A stretch of 64,000 nucleotides of DNA from Roseiflexus sp. RS-1 (GCF_000016665.1 NC_009523.1:3038001-3102000), one strand, 5' to 3'. Counted from the first letter of the stretch, positions 50,514 through 61,014 are shown. Translations and numbers: made by a program. Notes: generated from the letters alone by a model not told the origin.

Positions 50514-53387
50514 GTGACTCTACCTGTGAAAGACCAAATTGCCGAATTGCAACAGGAACTCGCAGCGCTGCGCATCGACCGGGAACGTAACCTTCGTGCG
50601 CTTGACATTATTCGCAACGTCAGCATCGCGTGCCTGGGACGAGTCAGCGCACGTGCGATTTTTGAAGCCATTCACCGTGAACTTTTGCCGGTGTTTCATT
50701 ACGATGCCGCGTATTTTGCCGTTTGCGATCCTTCCAACCGCGAAACATTTCGGGCAGCGCTGCTCGTCGATGAAGAGAGCGTTGAGTATCTGGAGAATAC
50801 GCCGTATGGACCGCTCACAGGTTTGATGGTGCGGGAGCGCAAGCCGTTACTGGTCCGGGATCTGGAGCGGGAGCGCGACTCGCTGGGTGTTGAGCCGGAG
50901 CGGTTTGGCAACCCGCAAAAGCGATCACGTTCCTGGATGGGAACGCCGCTGATCCTCGGCTACGAAACGGTTGGCGTCATCTCCGTTCAGAGTTACCGTC
51001 CAGGCATCTACGATCAGGATAGTCTTGATCTGTTGCAGCGCATCGGCAATCTGCTGGCGGTCGCGCTGGAAAATGCAGCGCTTGTCGAGCAGCAGCGTGC
51101 GTTGAGCGATGCGTTAACCGGACGCATTGCCGCCCGGACGCGCGAACTGGAGACACTGACGGCGCTTGCAGAAGAACTGGCGCTCCAGCGACCACTCGAT
51201 GAGTTGCTCAATCGTGCGCTGGCGCTGCTCACGGAACACCTCAGCATGCGAGGCGGGGCAGTGCGATTGCTGAGCGCGGACTGCACCGAGCTGATCCTGG
51301 CTGCTGCTCAGGGCTTCCCGGAGGAGTACTCAGAACGCCTGGCGCGCCTGCCGGTTGCTGGCAGCCTGATGCACAGCGTCATCGAAGAGCGTCGTCCGCT
51401 CATTATCGATGATCTGGCGCATAGCAGCCACTGGGAGCGCATCGGTCTGAACTATCGCGCATTGATCGCCGTGCCGTTGCAGATCGGCGATCGGGTGTTG
51501 GGAACCCTGCTGCTGGTTGATGATCGCCAGCGCGTGATCCAGGATCAGGAAATCGAGTTTGTGCGCGCTGTCGGTCACCAGATTGCGATTGCGATTGAAA
51601 ATGCCCGGTTGTTTGCTGAACGGGAACGTCAGGTCGCGGAACTCTCGGCGCTGAGCGACATCAGCCATGCTGCCAGCACAACGCTGGAACTGCGCACCCT
51701 GTTACGCCACATTGCGCGCGCGCTGGCGCGCTTCATGCGCGCCGATGTTTTCTCGGTGGTCGTGTACGACGCCGAACACGATGTCATCAGCGATGGTCTG
51801 TCCATCGATGAAGGTGAAGAGCACACGTTCTGGCAGCGCCAACCCCCGCCGCCCGATTCGTTGACCGCGTGGGTTTTACGGCACCGACGCGCGCTGCGCT
51901 TCGATAACCTGATCGAGGAGATTGAGCGTTTCCCGGAATTGAGCGTGCATATCATCGGCGCGGAGCGCACGGCATTATCGTGGCTCGGCATGCCACTCAT
52001 CGGGCGTGAGGGGCAACCGATTGGCGTGCTGATGGTGCAGGCGTACTCACCTGCCGCTTTCGACGCGCGCGACGAGCAGTTTCTGGCGGCAGTGGCGCGC
52101 CAGGTGGCGCTGCATGTGCAGAATGTGATGCTGTTTGCAGCGGAACAGGAAGCGCGACGCACTGCCGATACCCTGCGGGAAGTGGCGCGCGTGCTGAGCG
52201 CCGCGTTCAGTTCAGGCGAGGTGTTAAAGGTCATTCTGCGTGAATTGAAGAAGGTCATTCCGTATGACAGCGCTTCGATCATGCTGCGCGAGGGTCGGAT
52301 TCTGCGCGCTGCCGCCGTTGCGCCGGAAACGATAGCGACGCGGCTGGATACGATGAACCGCCCGTTAGACGAACCCGGCGCGGCGGTCTGGGTGGTGAAA
52401 CACAAACAACCGCTGCTGATCGATGATGTCCGCACGTCGTCGATCTGGGCGCCTGAACCGCATATCAGTGAAATTCGCTCGTGGATCGGCGTCCCGCTCG
52501 TTGTCAGAGGCGATGTGCTTGGCGTACTGAATATCGACGCAAACGAACGAGCGCGCTTCACGAAGCGCGATGTCGCAGTTGCGCAGGTTTTTGCCGACAA
52601 TGCTGCGATTGCCATTGAGAATGCGCGTCTGTACGCCGAGTCGATTGCGCGCCGCGAGCAGGAACTGGAGATTGCGCGTCGTATCCAGGCGAACCTGTTT
52701 CCGCGCGAACTCCCGCGCCGGCAGGGGATCGCGCTGGCGGCGCGCTGCCTTCCGGCGCGTGAAGTGGGCGGGGATTTCTTCGACTGCTTTGCCCTTGGCG
52801 AACGCAAGGCAGTCGCCGTCATGATCGGCGATGCGTCGGGCAAGAGTGTGGCGGGCGCATTGTTGATGGCGATGGCGCGCTCGGTCGGGCGCGCCGAAGC
52901 GATCGATCACGAAGAGCCGGCGCTGGTCTTGCGCGAAACCAACCGCAGTATGGCGCACGATGTGCCGCGTGGCACGTTTGTTGCTCTCTGTTACGCCACC
53001 ATCGATCCTGCCGGACGCATGGCGGTGGCGAATGCCGGGCAATTGACACCGGTGCTGGTACGCGCTGATGGCGGCATCGAGTATCTCTATCCGCCAGGAC
53101 CGACATTGCCCCTCGGCATTCAGCCCGATATGGGATATGAGACGCTGGCGGTCGATCTTGCACCGGGCGACACAGTGCTGTTCTTTACCGACGGTCTGGT
53201 CGAGGCGCACAACGCATCCGGCGAGTTGTTCGGCTTTGAGCGGCTCGATGCGATCCTGTCAACGTGCACCGCGCTTTCGCCGCATGCGTTGATCGATCGC
53301 ATTATCGCCGAGGTGCAAGCCTTCATGGGGAATGTTCCGCAGCACGACGATATGACGCTGGTCGTGGTGCAGATCGGCAGCGATTGA
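50514..53387 (+). CDS. Four-GAF sensor with SpoIIE/RsbU-type phosphatase
   Basis: The 957-residue soluble protein carries four GAF domains (about 50-190, 225-365, 385-545 and 560-705), each ending in the helix LxVAxENAxL, and a C-terminal PP2C/SpoIIE phosphatase (about 735-955) with REVGGDFFD, IGDASGKSVAGALLMA and HDDMTLVV, which keep the metal-binding Asp residues. Such proteins dephosphorylate anti-sigma-factor antagonists. Starts at GTG with AGGA upstream. The STAS protein at 56005 is a conceivable substrate, but it is not linked by operon. Confidence 0.92.
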   Translation: MTLPVKDQIAELQQELAALRIDRERNLRALDIIRNVSIACLGRVSARAIFEAIHRELLPVFHYDAAYFAVCDPSNRETFRAALLVDEESVEYLENTPYGPLTGLMVRERKPLLVRDLERERDSLGVEPERFGNPQKRSRSWMGTPLILGYETVGVISVQSYRPGIYDQDSLDLLQRIGNLLAVALENAALVEQQRALSDALTGRIAARTRELETLTALAEELALQRPLDELLNRALALLTEHLSMRGGAVRLLSADCTELILAAAQGFPEEYSERLARLPVAGSLMHSVIEERRPLIIDDLAHSSHWERIGLNYRALIAVPLQIGDRVLGTLLLVDDRQRVIQDQEIEFVRAVGHQIAIAIENARLFAERERQVAELSALSDISHAASTTLELRTLLRHIARALARFMRADVFSVVVYDAEHDVISDGLSIDEGEEHTFWQRQPPPPDSLTAWVLRHRRALRFDNLIEEIERFPELSVHIIGAERTALSWLGMPLIGREGQPIGVLMVQAYSPAAFDARDEQFLAAVARQVALHVQNVMLFAAEQEARRTADTLREVARVLSAAFSSGEVLKVILRELKKVIPYDSASIMLREGRILRAAAVAPETIATRLDTMNRPLDEPGAAVWVVKHKQPLLIDDVRTSSIWAPEPHISEIRSWIGVPLVVRGDVLGVLNIDANERARFTKRDVAVAQVFADNAAIAIENARLYAESIARREQELEIARRIQANLFPRELPRRQGIALAARCLPAREVGGDFFDCFALGERKAVAVMIGDASGKSVAGALLMAMARSVGRAEAIDHEEPALVLRETNRSMAHDVPRGTFVALCYATIDPAGRMAVANAGQLTPVLVRADGGIEYLYPPGPTLPLGIQPDMGYETLAVDLAPGDTVLFFTDGLVEAHNASGELFGFERLDAILSTCTALSPHALIDRIIAEVQAFMGNVPQHDDMTLVVVQIGSD

Positions 53388-53399
53388 TCGGCGTGTTAT

Positions 53400-53972
53400 C
53401 TAGCCGTTGTACACGATCCCGCCGCTGCGCAGATACCAGTCGAGCACGTCTGCCGCCTCGGTGCGGAGCACCTGGCGAACAACGGCGATGCCACGCCGCT
53501 CCAGGTACGCATACGACTCGGCAAACACCGGACCCTCATCAAACCCGATCCGCTCAGCATCATCACGGGTCGCGCCGCAGACCAGGCGCTGCACGCCGCT
53601 CCAGAGCGTGGCGCCCAGGCACATAGCGCACGGTTCGCACGATGTCACCAGTTCATACGGTGCACCGGCGCCGCGCAGCGAGTAGGACCCCACCCGCGCC
53701 TGGGCGAACATCAGCGCCACAACCTCGGCATGCAGCATCGCGTTGTTCAACCGTGTGACACTGTTGACCCCTGCAGCTACCAGCAGACCGTCGCCAGCAC
53801 GAAAGACGGCGGCGGCGAACGGACCGCCCGTGCCGTGCGTGATATTCTCGCGCGCCAGGTCGATGACCAGGCGCATACGCGATTCGTCGTCATGGAGATG
53901 CACGGGCATCGCCAGACGCCGTTGCAGCCAGTCGGGGAGCGTGATGGTCAGGACGTGTGCGTTTGTGTTCAT
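53400..53972 (-). CDS. Cytidine/deoxycytidylate-type nucleoside deaminase
   Basis: The 190-residue protein has the zinc-deaminase signature: HAE in LHAEVVALM and CEPCAMCLGATLW. The order and spacing suggest a guanine deaminase or tRNA-adenosine-deaminase-like member. It converts an amino-purine or pyrimidine to the oxo form with zinc-activated water. It converges with the phosphatase gene, leaving only 12 bases between the stops. Confidence 0.9.
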   Translation of the reverse strand: MNTNAHVLTITLPDWLQRRLAMPVHLHDDESRMRLVIDLARENITHGTGGPFAAAVFRAGDGLLVAAGVNSVTRLNNAMLHAEVVALMFAQARVGSYSLRGAGAPYELVTSCEPCAMCLGATLWSGVQRLVCGATRDDAERIGFDEGPVFAESYAYLERRGIAVVRQVLRTEAADVLDWYLRSGGIVYNG

Positions 53973-54049
53973 AGTGTGCGGTATTATACGCCCCCTTCTC
54001 GATGGGCGCCAGAAAGAAGAGGGACATCAAAGGCGGCGAGGATCAACGG

Positions 54050-54799
54050 TCAGGGAGTGCCAGCCTGAAGCGCCAGCAGCACAAACAAGACAATCAGTGC
54101 AGCCGCAGCGGCGACGCGCAGGGAGTCGGCGATACGGCGCAATCGTGCGGCGCGCATCGCCAGCGGACCGGTCTCGTCCCACAGACGCGCTGCATTCGCC
54201 TGCATGAACAGACGGGCATAGCCAGCGTGTCGCAGGCGATACTCGCGCCACTCCGGTTCGAAGCGACGCACATGCCGGTCGCTGAAATCGAAGGCGGCGG
54301 TAATCGATGTCGGCGGAAGCGTGGCGCCGGCGCGCAGCGCGTTGATCGCCTGAACCGTGAACCAACCGGCGAACACGGCGCAACCAACCGCAACCGACGC
54401 GGCAAAAGTCAGCGTTGGACGCCACCCGCCTGCGCTTGCGTTCCAGATAAAGAGCGCAAAGATCAGCGCAGCAACCAGTGCAACCCCGGCAACAATGCCA
54501 TACATTGCTGCTGTTGTGCGTAATGGCGAAGGAACAGGTTCGGCGGACGCTCTTTCCGCCATATGACGAGCGGCGCAGGCAGTGCAGAACGGCACATTGA
54601 TCGAAGCGACGTGGAAGGTTGTCACACCACGCGGCATATCAGTCGTAATCCCTCGACGGCGACGTTCACGGGCGAAGACGCGCTCGACGCGCAGCGTCAC
54701 CCCGGCTGCCCCGCCACAGGAAGGGCAACGCGGCGGCAGCGTAATGTCACGCAACCGCCCGCGCACCCGGACAATCGTGACCTGTTCCGCCTCGGTCAT
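54050..54799 (-). CDS. Zinc-ribbon membrane protein of unknown function
   Basis: A 249-residue protein starting inside the stop of the glycosyltransferase (ATGA). CPSCGG near residue 25 and CTACAARH near 75 could make a zinc ribbon; two helices follow (about 98-118 and 128-150) and a third at the C-terminus (about 225-245). The region between binds nothing recognisable. The family is not recognised. Confidence 0.75.
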   Translation of the reverse strand: MTEAEQVTIVRVRGRLRDITLPPRCPSCGGAAGVTLRVERVFARERRRRGITTDMPRGVTTFHVASINVPFCTACAARHMAERASAEPVPSPLRTTAAMYGIVAGVALVAALIFALFIWNASAGGWRPTLTFAASVAVGCAVFAGWFTVQAINALRAGATLPPTSITAAFDFSDRHVRRFEPEWREYRLRHAGYARLFMQANAARLWDETGPLAMRAARLRRIADSLRVAAAAALIVLFVLLALQAGTP

Positions 54800-55959
54800 A
54801 CCGGTGCACGAATCAACCGCAGCCGACGCCGTACTTTCGACTGGCGATGGTAGCGGATTCCCAGTTCGTAGTACCCGATCAGTTGATCCATCGTCGCCTG
54901 CCAGCAACGGCTGCGCGCATGTTCGAGAGCGCCCTGACGCAACTGTGCCAGCAGCGCGGGTGAATCGCGGAGCTGTCGTACCCGTTCCCGGATCTGCAAC
55001 GGATCGTCCGGATCGTAGACCAGCGCATTAACCCCATCTCGCAGCGTATCGACCAGCCCGCCGGTCAACGAGCCGACCACCGGCAGCCCGCACGCCATCG
55101 CTTCGAGCGGCGCCATGCCGAATGTTTCGCTGGTCGAAGGAAAGACCAGCACATCCGCCGACGCATATGCCCTGGCAACGTCATCGCCACGCAAATAACC
55201 GGTGAAGACCGTTCCTGTACCGGCGAAGTACGCCTGCATCTGTTCCAGTTCAGGTCCGCCACCGACGAGCGCCAGGCGCACCCCTTCCAGCCCGCAGATC
55301 GCATCGCGCAGCAGATGGACATTTTTCTCGCGCGTGATCCGCCCGACGTACACCGCCAGAAAATCATCGGGGTGACCGCCGCTGAGTCGCTCACGCATCG
55401 CAGCGCTGCGAAAGTCGGGGCGGAATCGCTCGGTATCAACACCGCGATGCCACCAGCGCACACGGCGGTACCCGCGTTCGCGCACCTTGTGCAGCATCGC
55501 ACTGGAAGGAACCAGGTTCAGATCGGCAAAATTGTGTCCGGTACGGAAGAGCCACCAGGCGATAGGCACGCCCCACGCTCCCACATAATGGGTCGTGTAA
55601 CTGGTAATATCCATATGCGCCGAAGCGACGAGCGGAAGGTCGAACCATTTCGCCAGCGCAATACCGGTGGGTCCGAGAAATGCCGGGTTGACGACATGCA
55701 CAACGTTGGGCTGAAATGCGCGGAGTTCGCGCACGATTTTGCCGCTCGGCAGGTTGATCCGCAGTTCCGGGTAGAGCCAGAAGCGTGGTCCGCCGGTGCG
55801 CACCAGACGATGACCGGCGTAGGTTTCGGGCATGTCGGGCGGACCGAACAGAAGAACCTCGTGACCCTTATCGCGCAGATGTTGGAGCGCCAGGCATAGA
55901 ACCGAGACCACGCCATCGATCTTGGGCAGAAAGGTCTCCGTGAAAATGGCAATCCGCAT
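54796..55959 (-). CDS. Family 4 glycosyltransferase, SQD2/mannosyltransferase-like
   Basis: The 387-residue enzyme is a GT4-type GT-B: FTETFLPKIDGVVSVL at the acceptor side, LAVYVGRITREKNVHLLRDA, and the donor motif PSTSETFGMAPLEAMACGLP. The N-terminal sequence is that of the SQD2 / GDP-mannose-type lipid glycosyltransferases, so a glycolipid product such as sulfoquinovosyl or mannosyl diacylglycerol is possible. It is followed with a 4-base overlap by the zinc-ribbon membrane protein. Confidence 0.9.
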   Translation of the reverse strand: MRIAIFTETFLPKIDGVVSVLCLALQHLRDKGHEVLLFGPPDMPETYAGHRLVRTGGPRFWLYPELRINLPSGKIVRELRAFQPNVVHVVNPAFLGPTGIALAKWFDLPLVASAHMDITSYTTHYVGAWGVPIAWWLFRTGHNFADLNLVPSSAMLHKVRERGYRRVRWWHRGVDTERFRPDFRSAAMRERLSGGHPDDFLAVYVGRITREKNVHLLRDAICGLEGVRLALVGGGPELEQMQAYFAGTGTVFTGYLRGDDVARAYASADVLVFPSTSETFGMAPLEAMACGLPVVGSLTGGLVDTLRDGVNALVYDPDDPLQIRERVRQLRDSPALLAQLRQGALEHARSRCWQATMDQLIGYYELGIRYHRQSKVRRRLRLIRAPV

Positions 55960-56004
55960 AGAAGCATTCCATCACAATGAGGCTTACACGGATTATACCA
56001 TTGT

Positions 56005-56949
56005 TCACGGATGCAGCAGCAACGCATCCTGCGGCGAGCGACAGGTCATAATATCAGGAAGCGTCGCGTTCAGGGAGGCAAGCGTGGCGGCGACTGCTGG
56101 CGTCATCCCGCTGATGGCGACGCGGCACCCGATCAACCGCAACCCCTGCGCGACCTGAACCAGGCTCTGCGCGACTGATGTATCGACGTGCGTCACACCG
56201 GCAATATCGAGGATGACGAGGCGTGTCCGCCGATGCGCAACTGTTTCCAGCAGGCGTTTGTTCAGTGCCTGGGCACGGCGCGTATCGAGATTTCCCACCA
56301 CCGGCGCAAGGAGGACGCCATCGGCAATCGCAATCGCGGGCGTTTCCAGTTCCGATACGAGCTGGAGCAACCGATTCTGTTCGGCATTGCGCTGTGCCAG
56401 TTCATCGGCGCGCTGTTGCGCCAGCGCCAGCGCTTCAACAGTGCGCAGTCGTTCTTCTTCGGCAAAGCGACGCGCTTCCTCCAGACGCTGTGCGTTGTCG
56501 ACCGCCAGACGGCTCAGGATCATACCGCCCGCAAGCGCCCCGTAGGCAACCAGGTTGGGGATCGAGGTGTAGACGCCGCTCCACCCGCTCCGGACAAGCA
56601 TAATCACGAGAAAGAGAATCGCATTCACCAACAGCCAGCGGGGACCGGTGAGCACCAGAGCCACCACCATTGGAACTGCGTGCAACAGATCCATCTGCTG
56701 CGAAACATACGGTTCACTGGTGAAGAATGCAACCGCCAGCATGATCGCAAGCGCCAGCGTATGGCGCGCATACTCCCATCCGCGCCGATACGCAATCAAC
56801 AACCCTCCGGCGCAGAGAGCAGCGAAAGCGTACCCGATCCGCGTCATCTGAGGCGTGTCGCGGGTCAGCACGTCGATAAGCGCCACCAGGGCGCCTGTCA
56901 GGAGGAGGATAAACAGGAATGTGTTGATCTGGCGTTGCGTCCAGCCCAT
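56005..56949 (-). CDS. Membrane STAS-domain protein (RsbR/antagonist type)
   Basis: The 314-residue protein has about six N-terminal helices (to ~155), a coiled coil (LEEARRFAEEERLRTVEALA), and a STAS domain (about 205-314: ETPAIAIADGVLLAPVVGNL, then RTRLVILDIAGVTHVDTSVA). The latter is typical of anti-sigma antagonists and stressosome RsbR/RsbS proteins. Ser/Thr residues near the DTS could be phosphorylated. Likely a membrane stress sensor. Start set at 56949. Confidence 0.9.
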   Translation of the reverse strand: MGWTQRQINTFLFILLLTGALVALIDVLTRDTPQMTRIGYAFAALCAGGLLIAYRRGWEYARHTLALAIMLAVAFFTSEPYVSQQMDLLHAVPMVVALVLTGPRWLLVNAILFLVIMLVRSGWSGVYTSIPNLVAYGALAGGMILSRLAVDNAQRLEEARRFAEEERLRTVEALALAQQRADELAQRNAEQNRLLQLVSELETPAIAIADGVLLAPVVGNLDTRRAQALNKRLLETVAHRRTRLVILDIAGVTHVDTSVAQSLVQVAQGLRLIGCRVAISGMTPAVAATLASLNATLPDIMTCRSPQDALLLHP

Positions 56950-57020
56950 GGTTTGCTCACAGTCGTCTTTTGTCTGATGTCCTGTATCGATTATATACAA
57001 AATCTCGACACCCGGTCAGT

Positions 57021-57121
57021 GTTCGCATTTCTCCTGGGCGCGAGGGCATCGTGCCCTCGTAGACGCGACGAGGGCGAGACGCCCTCGCGCCCAGGCGCGT
57101 GTGTTCCCCAGGTGTGAACAG
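57021..57121. repeat. Dispersed inverted-repeat element, copy B
   Basis: Matches the element at 12017-12121 from GTTCGCATTTCTCCTGG to CCCAGGCGCGTGTGTT. CCTGGGCGCGAGGGC and GCCCTCGCGCCCAGG (57033-57047 and 57080-57094) form a perfect 15-bp stem; GAGGGCATCGTGCCCTC forms an inner one. The gap 56950-57240 has no gene. Confidence 0.85.
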
Positions 57122-57240
57122 TGACACACCCGGCTTGCTACCAGGGATCACACGTTGGATGTCCTGCATACACACGGGGACCATAGCAGTTCCCATGGTA
57201 CAATGATATGAGTTTCGCCATTTTATCCGGAGATCAATAG

Positions 57241-58746
57241 GTGTCAACGCAGCGCACGATCCTGATCACTGCCGGGCTGATGCTCAGCCTGTTTCTCGCA
57301 TCGATGGAGTCGACGGTTGTCAGCACCGGCATGCCAACAATCGTCAGCCAGCTGGGAGGTCTCGAAAGTTACAGCTGGGTATTCACCGCTTTCATGCTCG
57401 CCTCAACAACGACCGTTCCGCTGTACGGCAAACTCTCCGATCTTTTCGGGCGACGACCAGTATTCGTCGCAGCTATGGCGATCTTTCTGATCGGATCGGC
57501 GCTCTGCGGTCTGGCGGCGACGATGCCGCAACTGATCGCCTTCCGCACTATTCAGGGGATCGGCGCTGGCGGGTTGCTGCCGCTGGTGTTCATCATCATC
57601 GGCGACCTGTTTTCACTGGAGCAGCGCGCCCGGTTGCAAGGGCTGTTTTCGGGAGTATGGGGCATATCGTCGATCACAGGACCGTTGCTGGGCGGCTTTA
57701 TTGTCGATCAGGCGTCGTGGCAGTGGATTTTCTGGATCAACATCATTCCCGGTCTGGCGGCGACGGCGATTGTCTGGTTCGCCTGGATCGATCGCGCGCG
57801 CGCCCACGACGCGCCGCCACGTTCGATCGACTACGCCGGAGCATTGCTGCTGACTGCCGGAGCAGTTGCGTTGCTCATGAGCCTGACCGATCTGAGCGCG
57901 TCGTGGGCGCTGCCGACGCTGGCGGGGGCGCTGGCGCTGTTTGGGGCGCTGGTGTGGGTCGAGCGCCGCGCGAGCGATCCGGTGTTGCCGATTGGGCTGT
58001 TCCACGACCGGATGTTCCTGGTTGCCTGCGGTCACGGCATCCTCGCTGGCTGCGCCGTGTTTGGCGGTGCGACATTCGTGCCCCTGTATGTGCAGGGAGT
58101 GTTGGGCACAAGCGCAACCGAGGCAGGAGCGGCGCTTATGCCGATGCTGCTGGCGTGGGTCTTTTCGAGCATTCTCGGCACGCGGCTGTTACTTCGATTG
58201 GGATACCACACTATTGCACTTGCGGGCATGGTGGCGCTGGTTATCGGCGCTTTTCCGCTCATGTTCCTCGATACGCAAACCAACCGTCTACTGCTGATGA
58301 CAAGTCTGGGGTTGATGGGATTCGGCATGGGCTTTTCGATCCCGGCGTTCCTGATCGCAGTTCAGAGCACCGTTGAACGCAGCAAGCTGGGGACAGCCAC
58401 CTCGACCCTTCAGTTCAGTCGCAGCATCGGCGGCGCGTTCGGCATTGGCATCATGGGGGCAATTCTCAGCGCTATTGTGGTCGCACATCTGGTTGCTGCC
58501 GGTCTCGATGCCTCTACCTCGCTCAACAGTCTGATCGATTCGCCGGGAAGCGACTCCGCAGTGCAGGCGATGCTGCGCGACGCGTTGAGCGCCGGTATCC
58601 GCAGCGTGTTCATTGTAGGGTTCATTGCATCCGTGCTGGGATTGCTGGTGACGCTGCTTGCGCCACGCGGGCAGATCGCGCAGATGAGCGCTGAGCGTGA
58701 ACGTCGTGAGGGTGTGGTACATCCGGCAGCAGAACACGGACGTTGA
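57241..58746 (+). CDS. DHA2-family MFS multidrug exporter (14 helices)
   Basis: The 501-residue protein has about 14 helices and the DHA2/EmrB signs: LDxTVVxxALP replaced here by MESTVVSTGMPTIV, GKLSDLFGRRPVF (motif A), and GPLLGGFIVDQASWQWIFWI (motif C). It would export drugs or other small molecules with protons. It starts at GTG 57241. No regulator gene is next to it. Confidence 0.93.
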   Translation: MSTQRTILITAGLMLSLFLASMESTVVSTGMPTIVSQLGGLESYSWVFTAFMLASTTTVPLYGKLSDLFGRRPVFVAAMAIFLIGSALCGLAATMPQLIAFRTIQGIGAGGLLPLVFIIIGDLFSLEQRARLQGLFSGVWGISSITGPLLGGFIVDQASWQWIFWINIIPGLAATAIVWFAWIDRARAHDAPPRSIDYAGALLLTAGAVALLMSLTDLSASWALPTLAGALALFGALVWVERRASDPVLPIGLFHDRMFLVACGHGILAGCAVFGGATFVPLYVQGVLGTSATEAGAALMPMLLAWVFSSILGTRLLLRLGYHTIALAGMVALVIGAFPLMFLDTQTNRLLLMTSLGLMGFGMGFSIPAFLIAVQSTVERSKLGTATSTLQFSRSIGGAFGIGIMGAILSAIVVAHLVAAGLDASTSLNSLIDSPGSDSAVQAMLRDALSAGIRSVFIVGFIASVLGLLVTLLAPRGQIAQMSAERERREGVVHPAAEHGR

Positions 58747-58838
58747 TACCGTCGCCGAATGTATCAGGGGCGCCGGTGAACATCAGTTGCAACAACATAG
58801 CCCCAACGTGGAAATGACCGTCGCACGGGATGTCCCGC

Positions 58839-59402
58839 TCAATCGGCAAAGATATCTCTGACCGCCACGCTGAAGCCCGGTAGAACATCATCCCCCGGCA
58901 GATCATCGTCAATGGTAAACTCGCGGACATCGGTAAGCGAGCGATATGCAAACACGCTCCGCGAGGACGGATTGACGAGCCACACCAGACGCACCCCTAT
59001 CGAAAAGTACTCACGCAGCTTTTGGATGGTCTCAGACCAGGTGTTGCCGGGTGAGAGAATCTCGACAATGAGATCGGGAGGAACGTCCAGAAACACGGTT
59101 TCTCCCCTCCGGTCATACCGATCCTGCGAGATGAAGAGCACATCAACGGCGCGAATGGTATCTGGATCCCGGCGCGTGTAGACGCCGACCTCGCCTGCGC
59201 GCACTTTTCCGAGACCGTGCGCGCGCACGAATGAGAGCAGGATGCTGGTAATATTCGCTGCGTACCCGCCATGTTCATCGCTCGTTGGTGTCATCGGCAC
59301 AATGCTCCCGGCAACCAGTTCACATGGTCCCGTATCGTTCAGCGCCGCAAGTTCTTCGCCGGTCATCATCCGTTCTGTCTGCGGTGCGATCCGGGTTGTC
59401 AT
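58839..59402 (-). CDS. Uma2-family (DUF820) PD-(D/E)XK-like protein
   Basis: The 187-residue protein has the Uma2 pattern: MTGEELAALNDTGPCELVAG, then AVDVLFISQDR, VPPDLIVEILSPGNTW and KLREYFSIGVRLVWLVNP. The fold is that of restriction endonucleases with D...ExL-type residues; its function is unknown. Uma2 genes are numerous in Chloroflexi and cyanobacteria. AAGGAGA places the start at the second in-frame ATG (59402). Confidence 0.93.
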   Translation of the reverse strand: MTTRIAPQTERMMTGEELAALNDTGPCELVAGSIVPMTPTSDEHGGYAANITSILLSFVRAHGLGKVRAGEVGVYTRRDPDTIRAVDVLFISQDRYDRRGETVFLDVPPDLIVEILSPGNTWSETIQKLREYFSIGVRLVWLVNPSSRSVFAYRSLTDVREFTIDDDLPGDDVLPGFSVAVRDIFAD

Positions 59403-59679
59403 AGCCATTCTCCTTGTTCGCATACCTCCGCTCTGAACGTGCCGACTGCATTATTATACGCATTTCACTCCGGCAGGACAGCACAGACCCGCACCGGCAT
59501 ACGCCGGATGTGCTATGATGATGCGCGCTATTGGTGTTGATGCAGGGACGAAACGATAACCGGCTCTGCACGTACAGGTACGGCAATTTTCCGAAGCGGG
59601 ATAGTACAGCGATCCCCGACCGATCAACTGGCACGTCCTGTTGCCACTCTGACGCTCCGCAGACACAAAGAAGGCAGGT

Positions 59680-60975
59680 ATGACCGAACCGATTGCAACG
59701 ATGACCGCTCAGGCTGAAGCGGTTGTCCGGCGCCATGCTGCGCGCAATTTCTGGCTCAATGTTCTCGACGGCGGCACGTTCTATCTGGGATTGAGCATGG
59801 TGTCGCGCTTCACCGTGCTGCCGCTCTTCGTCGAGCGCCTCTCGCCCGATCGCTGGTTGCAAGGGTTGATCCCGGCGATCAACTATACCGGATGGTTTCT
59901 GCCCGGTCTGTTCATTGTGCCGCTGATTGCAGCGATGCCGCGGCGCAAGCCGATCCTGTTAACGGCGACATTGTTCGAGCGCCTGCCGTTTCTGATCCTT
60001 GGGCTGGTGCTGCTCTTCTGGAGCGATCTGCCGGGCGCCAGCCTGCTGGCGATCTTTTTTGGCTGCTATGCCATGCATGCGGTTGCCGCCGGTTTCGCAT
60101 CCATTCCCTGGCAGGATTTCATTGCGCGGGTCATTCCGGGCAAACGCTGGGGGATCTTCTTTGGGTTGCAGAGCGGGCTTGGCGGATTGCTCGGCATTGG
60201 CGGCGCGGCGGTTGCTGCATGGGTGTTGACGGCATTTCCGTTTCCGCAGAGTGTCGGTATCCTGTCGCTGATCTGTTTTGCTTCGATGGTTGTGTCGTTT
60301 ATCTTCCTTGCGGCGACGGTCGAACCAGCCCTGCCGCCGCAACCAGCGCAGCCGTTGACGGCATTCCTGCGCGGCGTGCGTCCGCTGCTGGATCGCGATG
60401 TTCCTTTTCGGAACTACCTGATCGGGCGGGTCAGCATCGCACTCGCGCTGGTCGGGCACAACTTCATCACTGCGCTGGCGCTCGAACGCTTCAACCTGTC
60501 CGGCGCGGAGGTGGGCGGATTCACAGCGGCGCTGCTGGCAGCGCAGGCGATCAGTGATCCCATTCTCGGTGGGATGGCAGACCGCTGGGGACACAAACAG
60601 GTACTGGAACTTGCGACAGCAGTGGGGCTGGCGGCGATCCTGATGGCGCTGGTTGCGCCGGCACCGGTCTGGTTCCTCGTCATTTTTGTGCTGGTCGGCT
60701 TTTCGCAGGCGGGGTATATTCTCTCCGGGTTTACACTGGTCTTCAGTTTTGCTCCTTCCGCTCAACGACCCGCCTACATCGGCGTCTCGAACATTGTGAT
60801 GGCGCCAGTCGCAGCCGCCGGACCACTACTCTCCGGGTGGCTCGCCGAAATCGCCGGGTACGAGACGTTGTTCGTTGTTCTGTTGTTGATCGGCATCGCC
60901 GGGCTGGGGTGGATGCGCCTGCGCGTGCCGCGCCCGACCGTGACGACATCGCTGGCAGAGGAGCGGGTGGGGTGA
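59680..60975 (+). CDS. MFS transporter (12 helices)
   Basis: The 431-residue protein has about 12 helices with an MFS shape: an N-terminal half with MVSRFTVLPLFVERLSPDRW and a second half with ISDPILGGMADRWGHKQVLE (motif A). No substrate can be assigned. GAAGGCAGG precedes the ATG. It converges with the glycosyltransferase gene behind it. Confidence 0.9.
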   Translation: MTEPIATMTAQAEAVVRRHAARNFWLNVLDGGTFYLGLSMVSRFTVLPLFVERLSPDRWLQGLIPAINYTGWFLPGLFIVPLIAAMPRRKPILLTATLFERLPFLILGLVLLFWSDLPGASLLAIFFGCYAMHAVAAGFASIPWQDFIARVIPGKRWGIFFGLQSGLGGLLGIGGAAVAAWVLTAFPFPQSVGILSLICFASMVVSFIFLAATVEPALPPQPAQPLTAFLRGVRPLLDRDVPFRNYLIGRVSIALALVGHNFITALALERFNLSGAEVGGFTAALLAAQAISDPILGGMADRWGHKQVLELATAVGLAAILMALVAPAPVWFLVIFVLVGFSQAGYILSGFTLVFSFAPSAQRPAYIGVSNIVMAPVAAAGPLLSGWLAEIAGYETLFVVLLLIGIAGLGWMRLRVPRPTVTTSLAEERVG

Positions 60976-61014
60976 GGTGCGTTCTGATGCGTCTTTGCCC
61001 CCTCATCCCCCCTG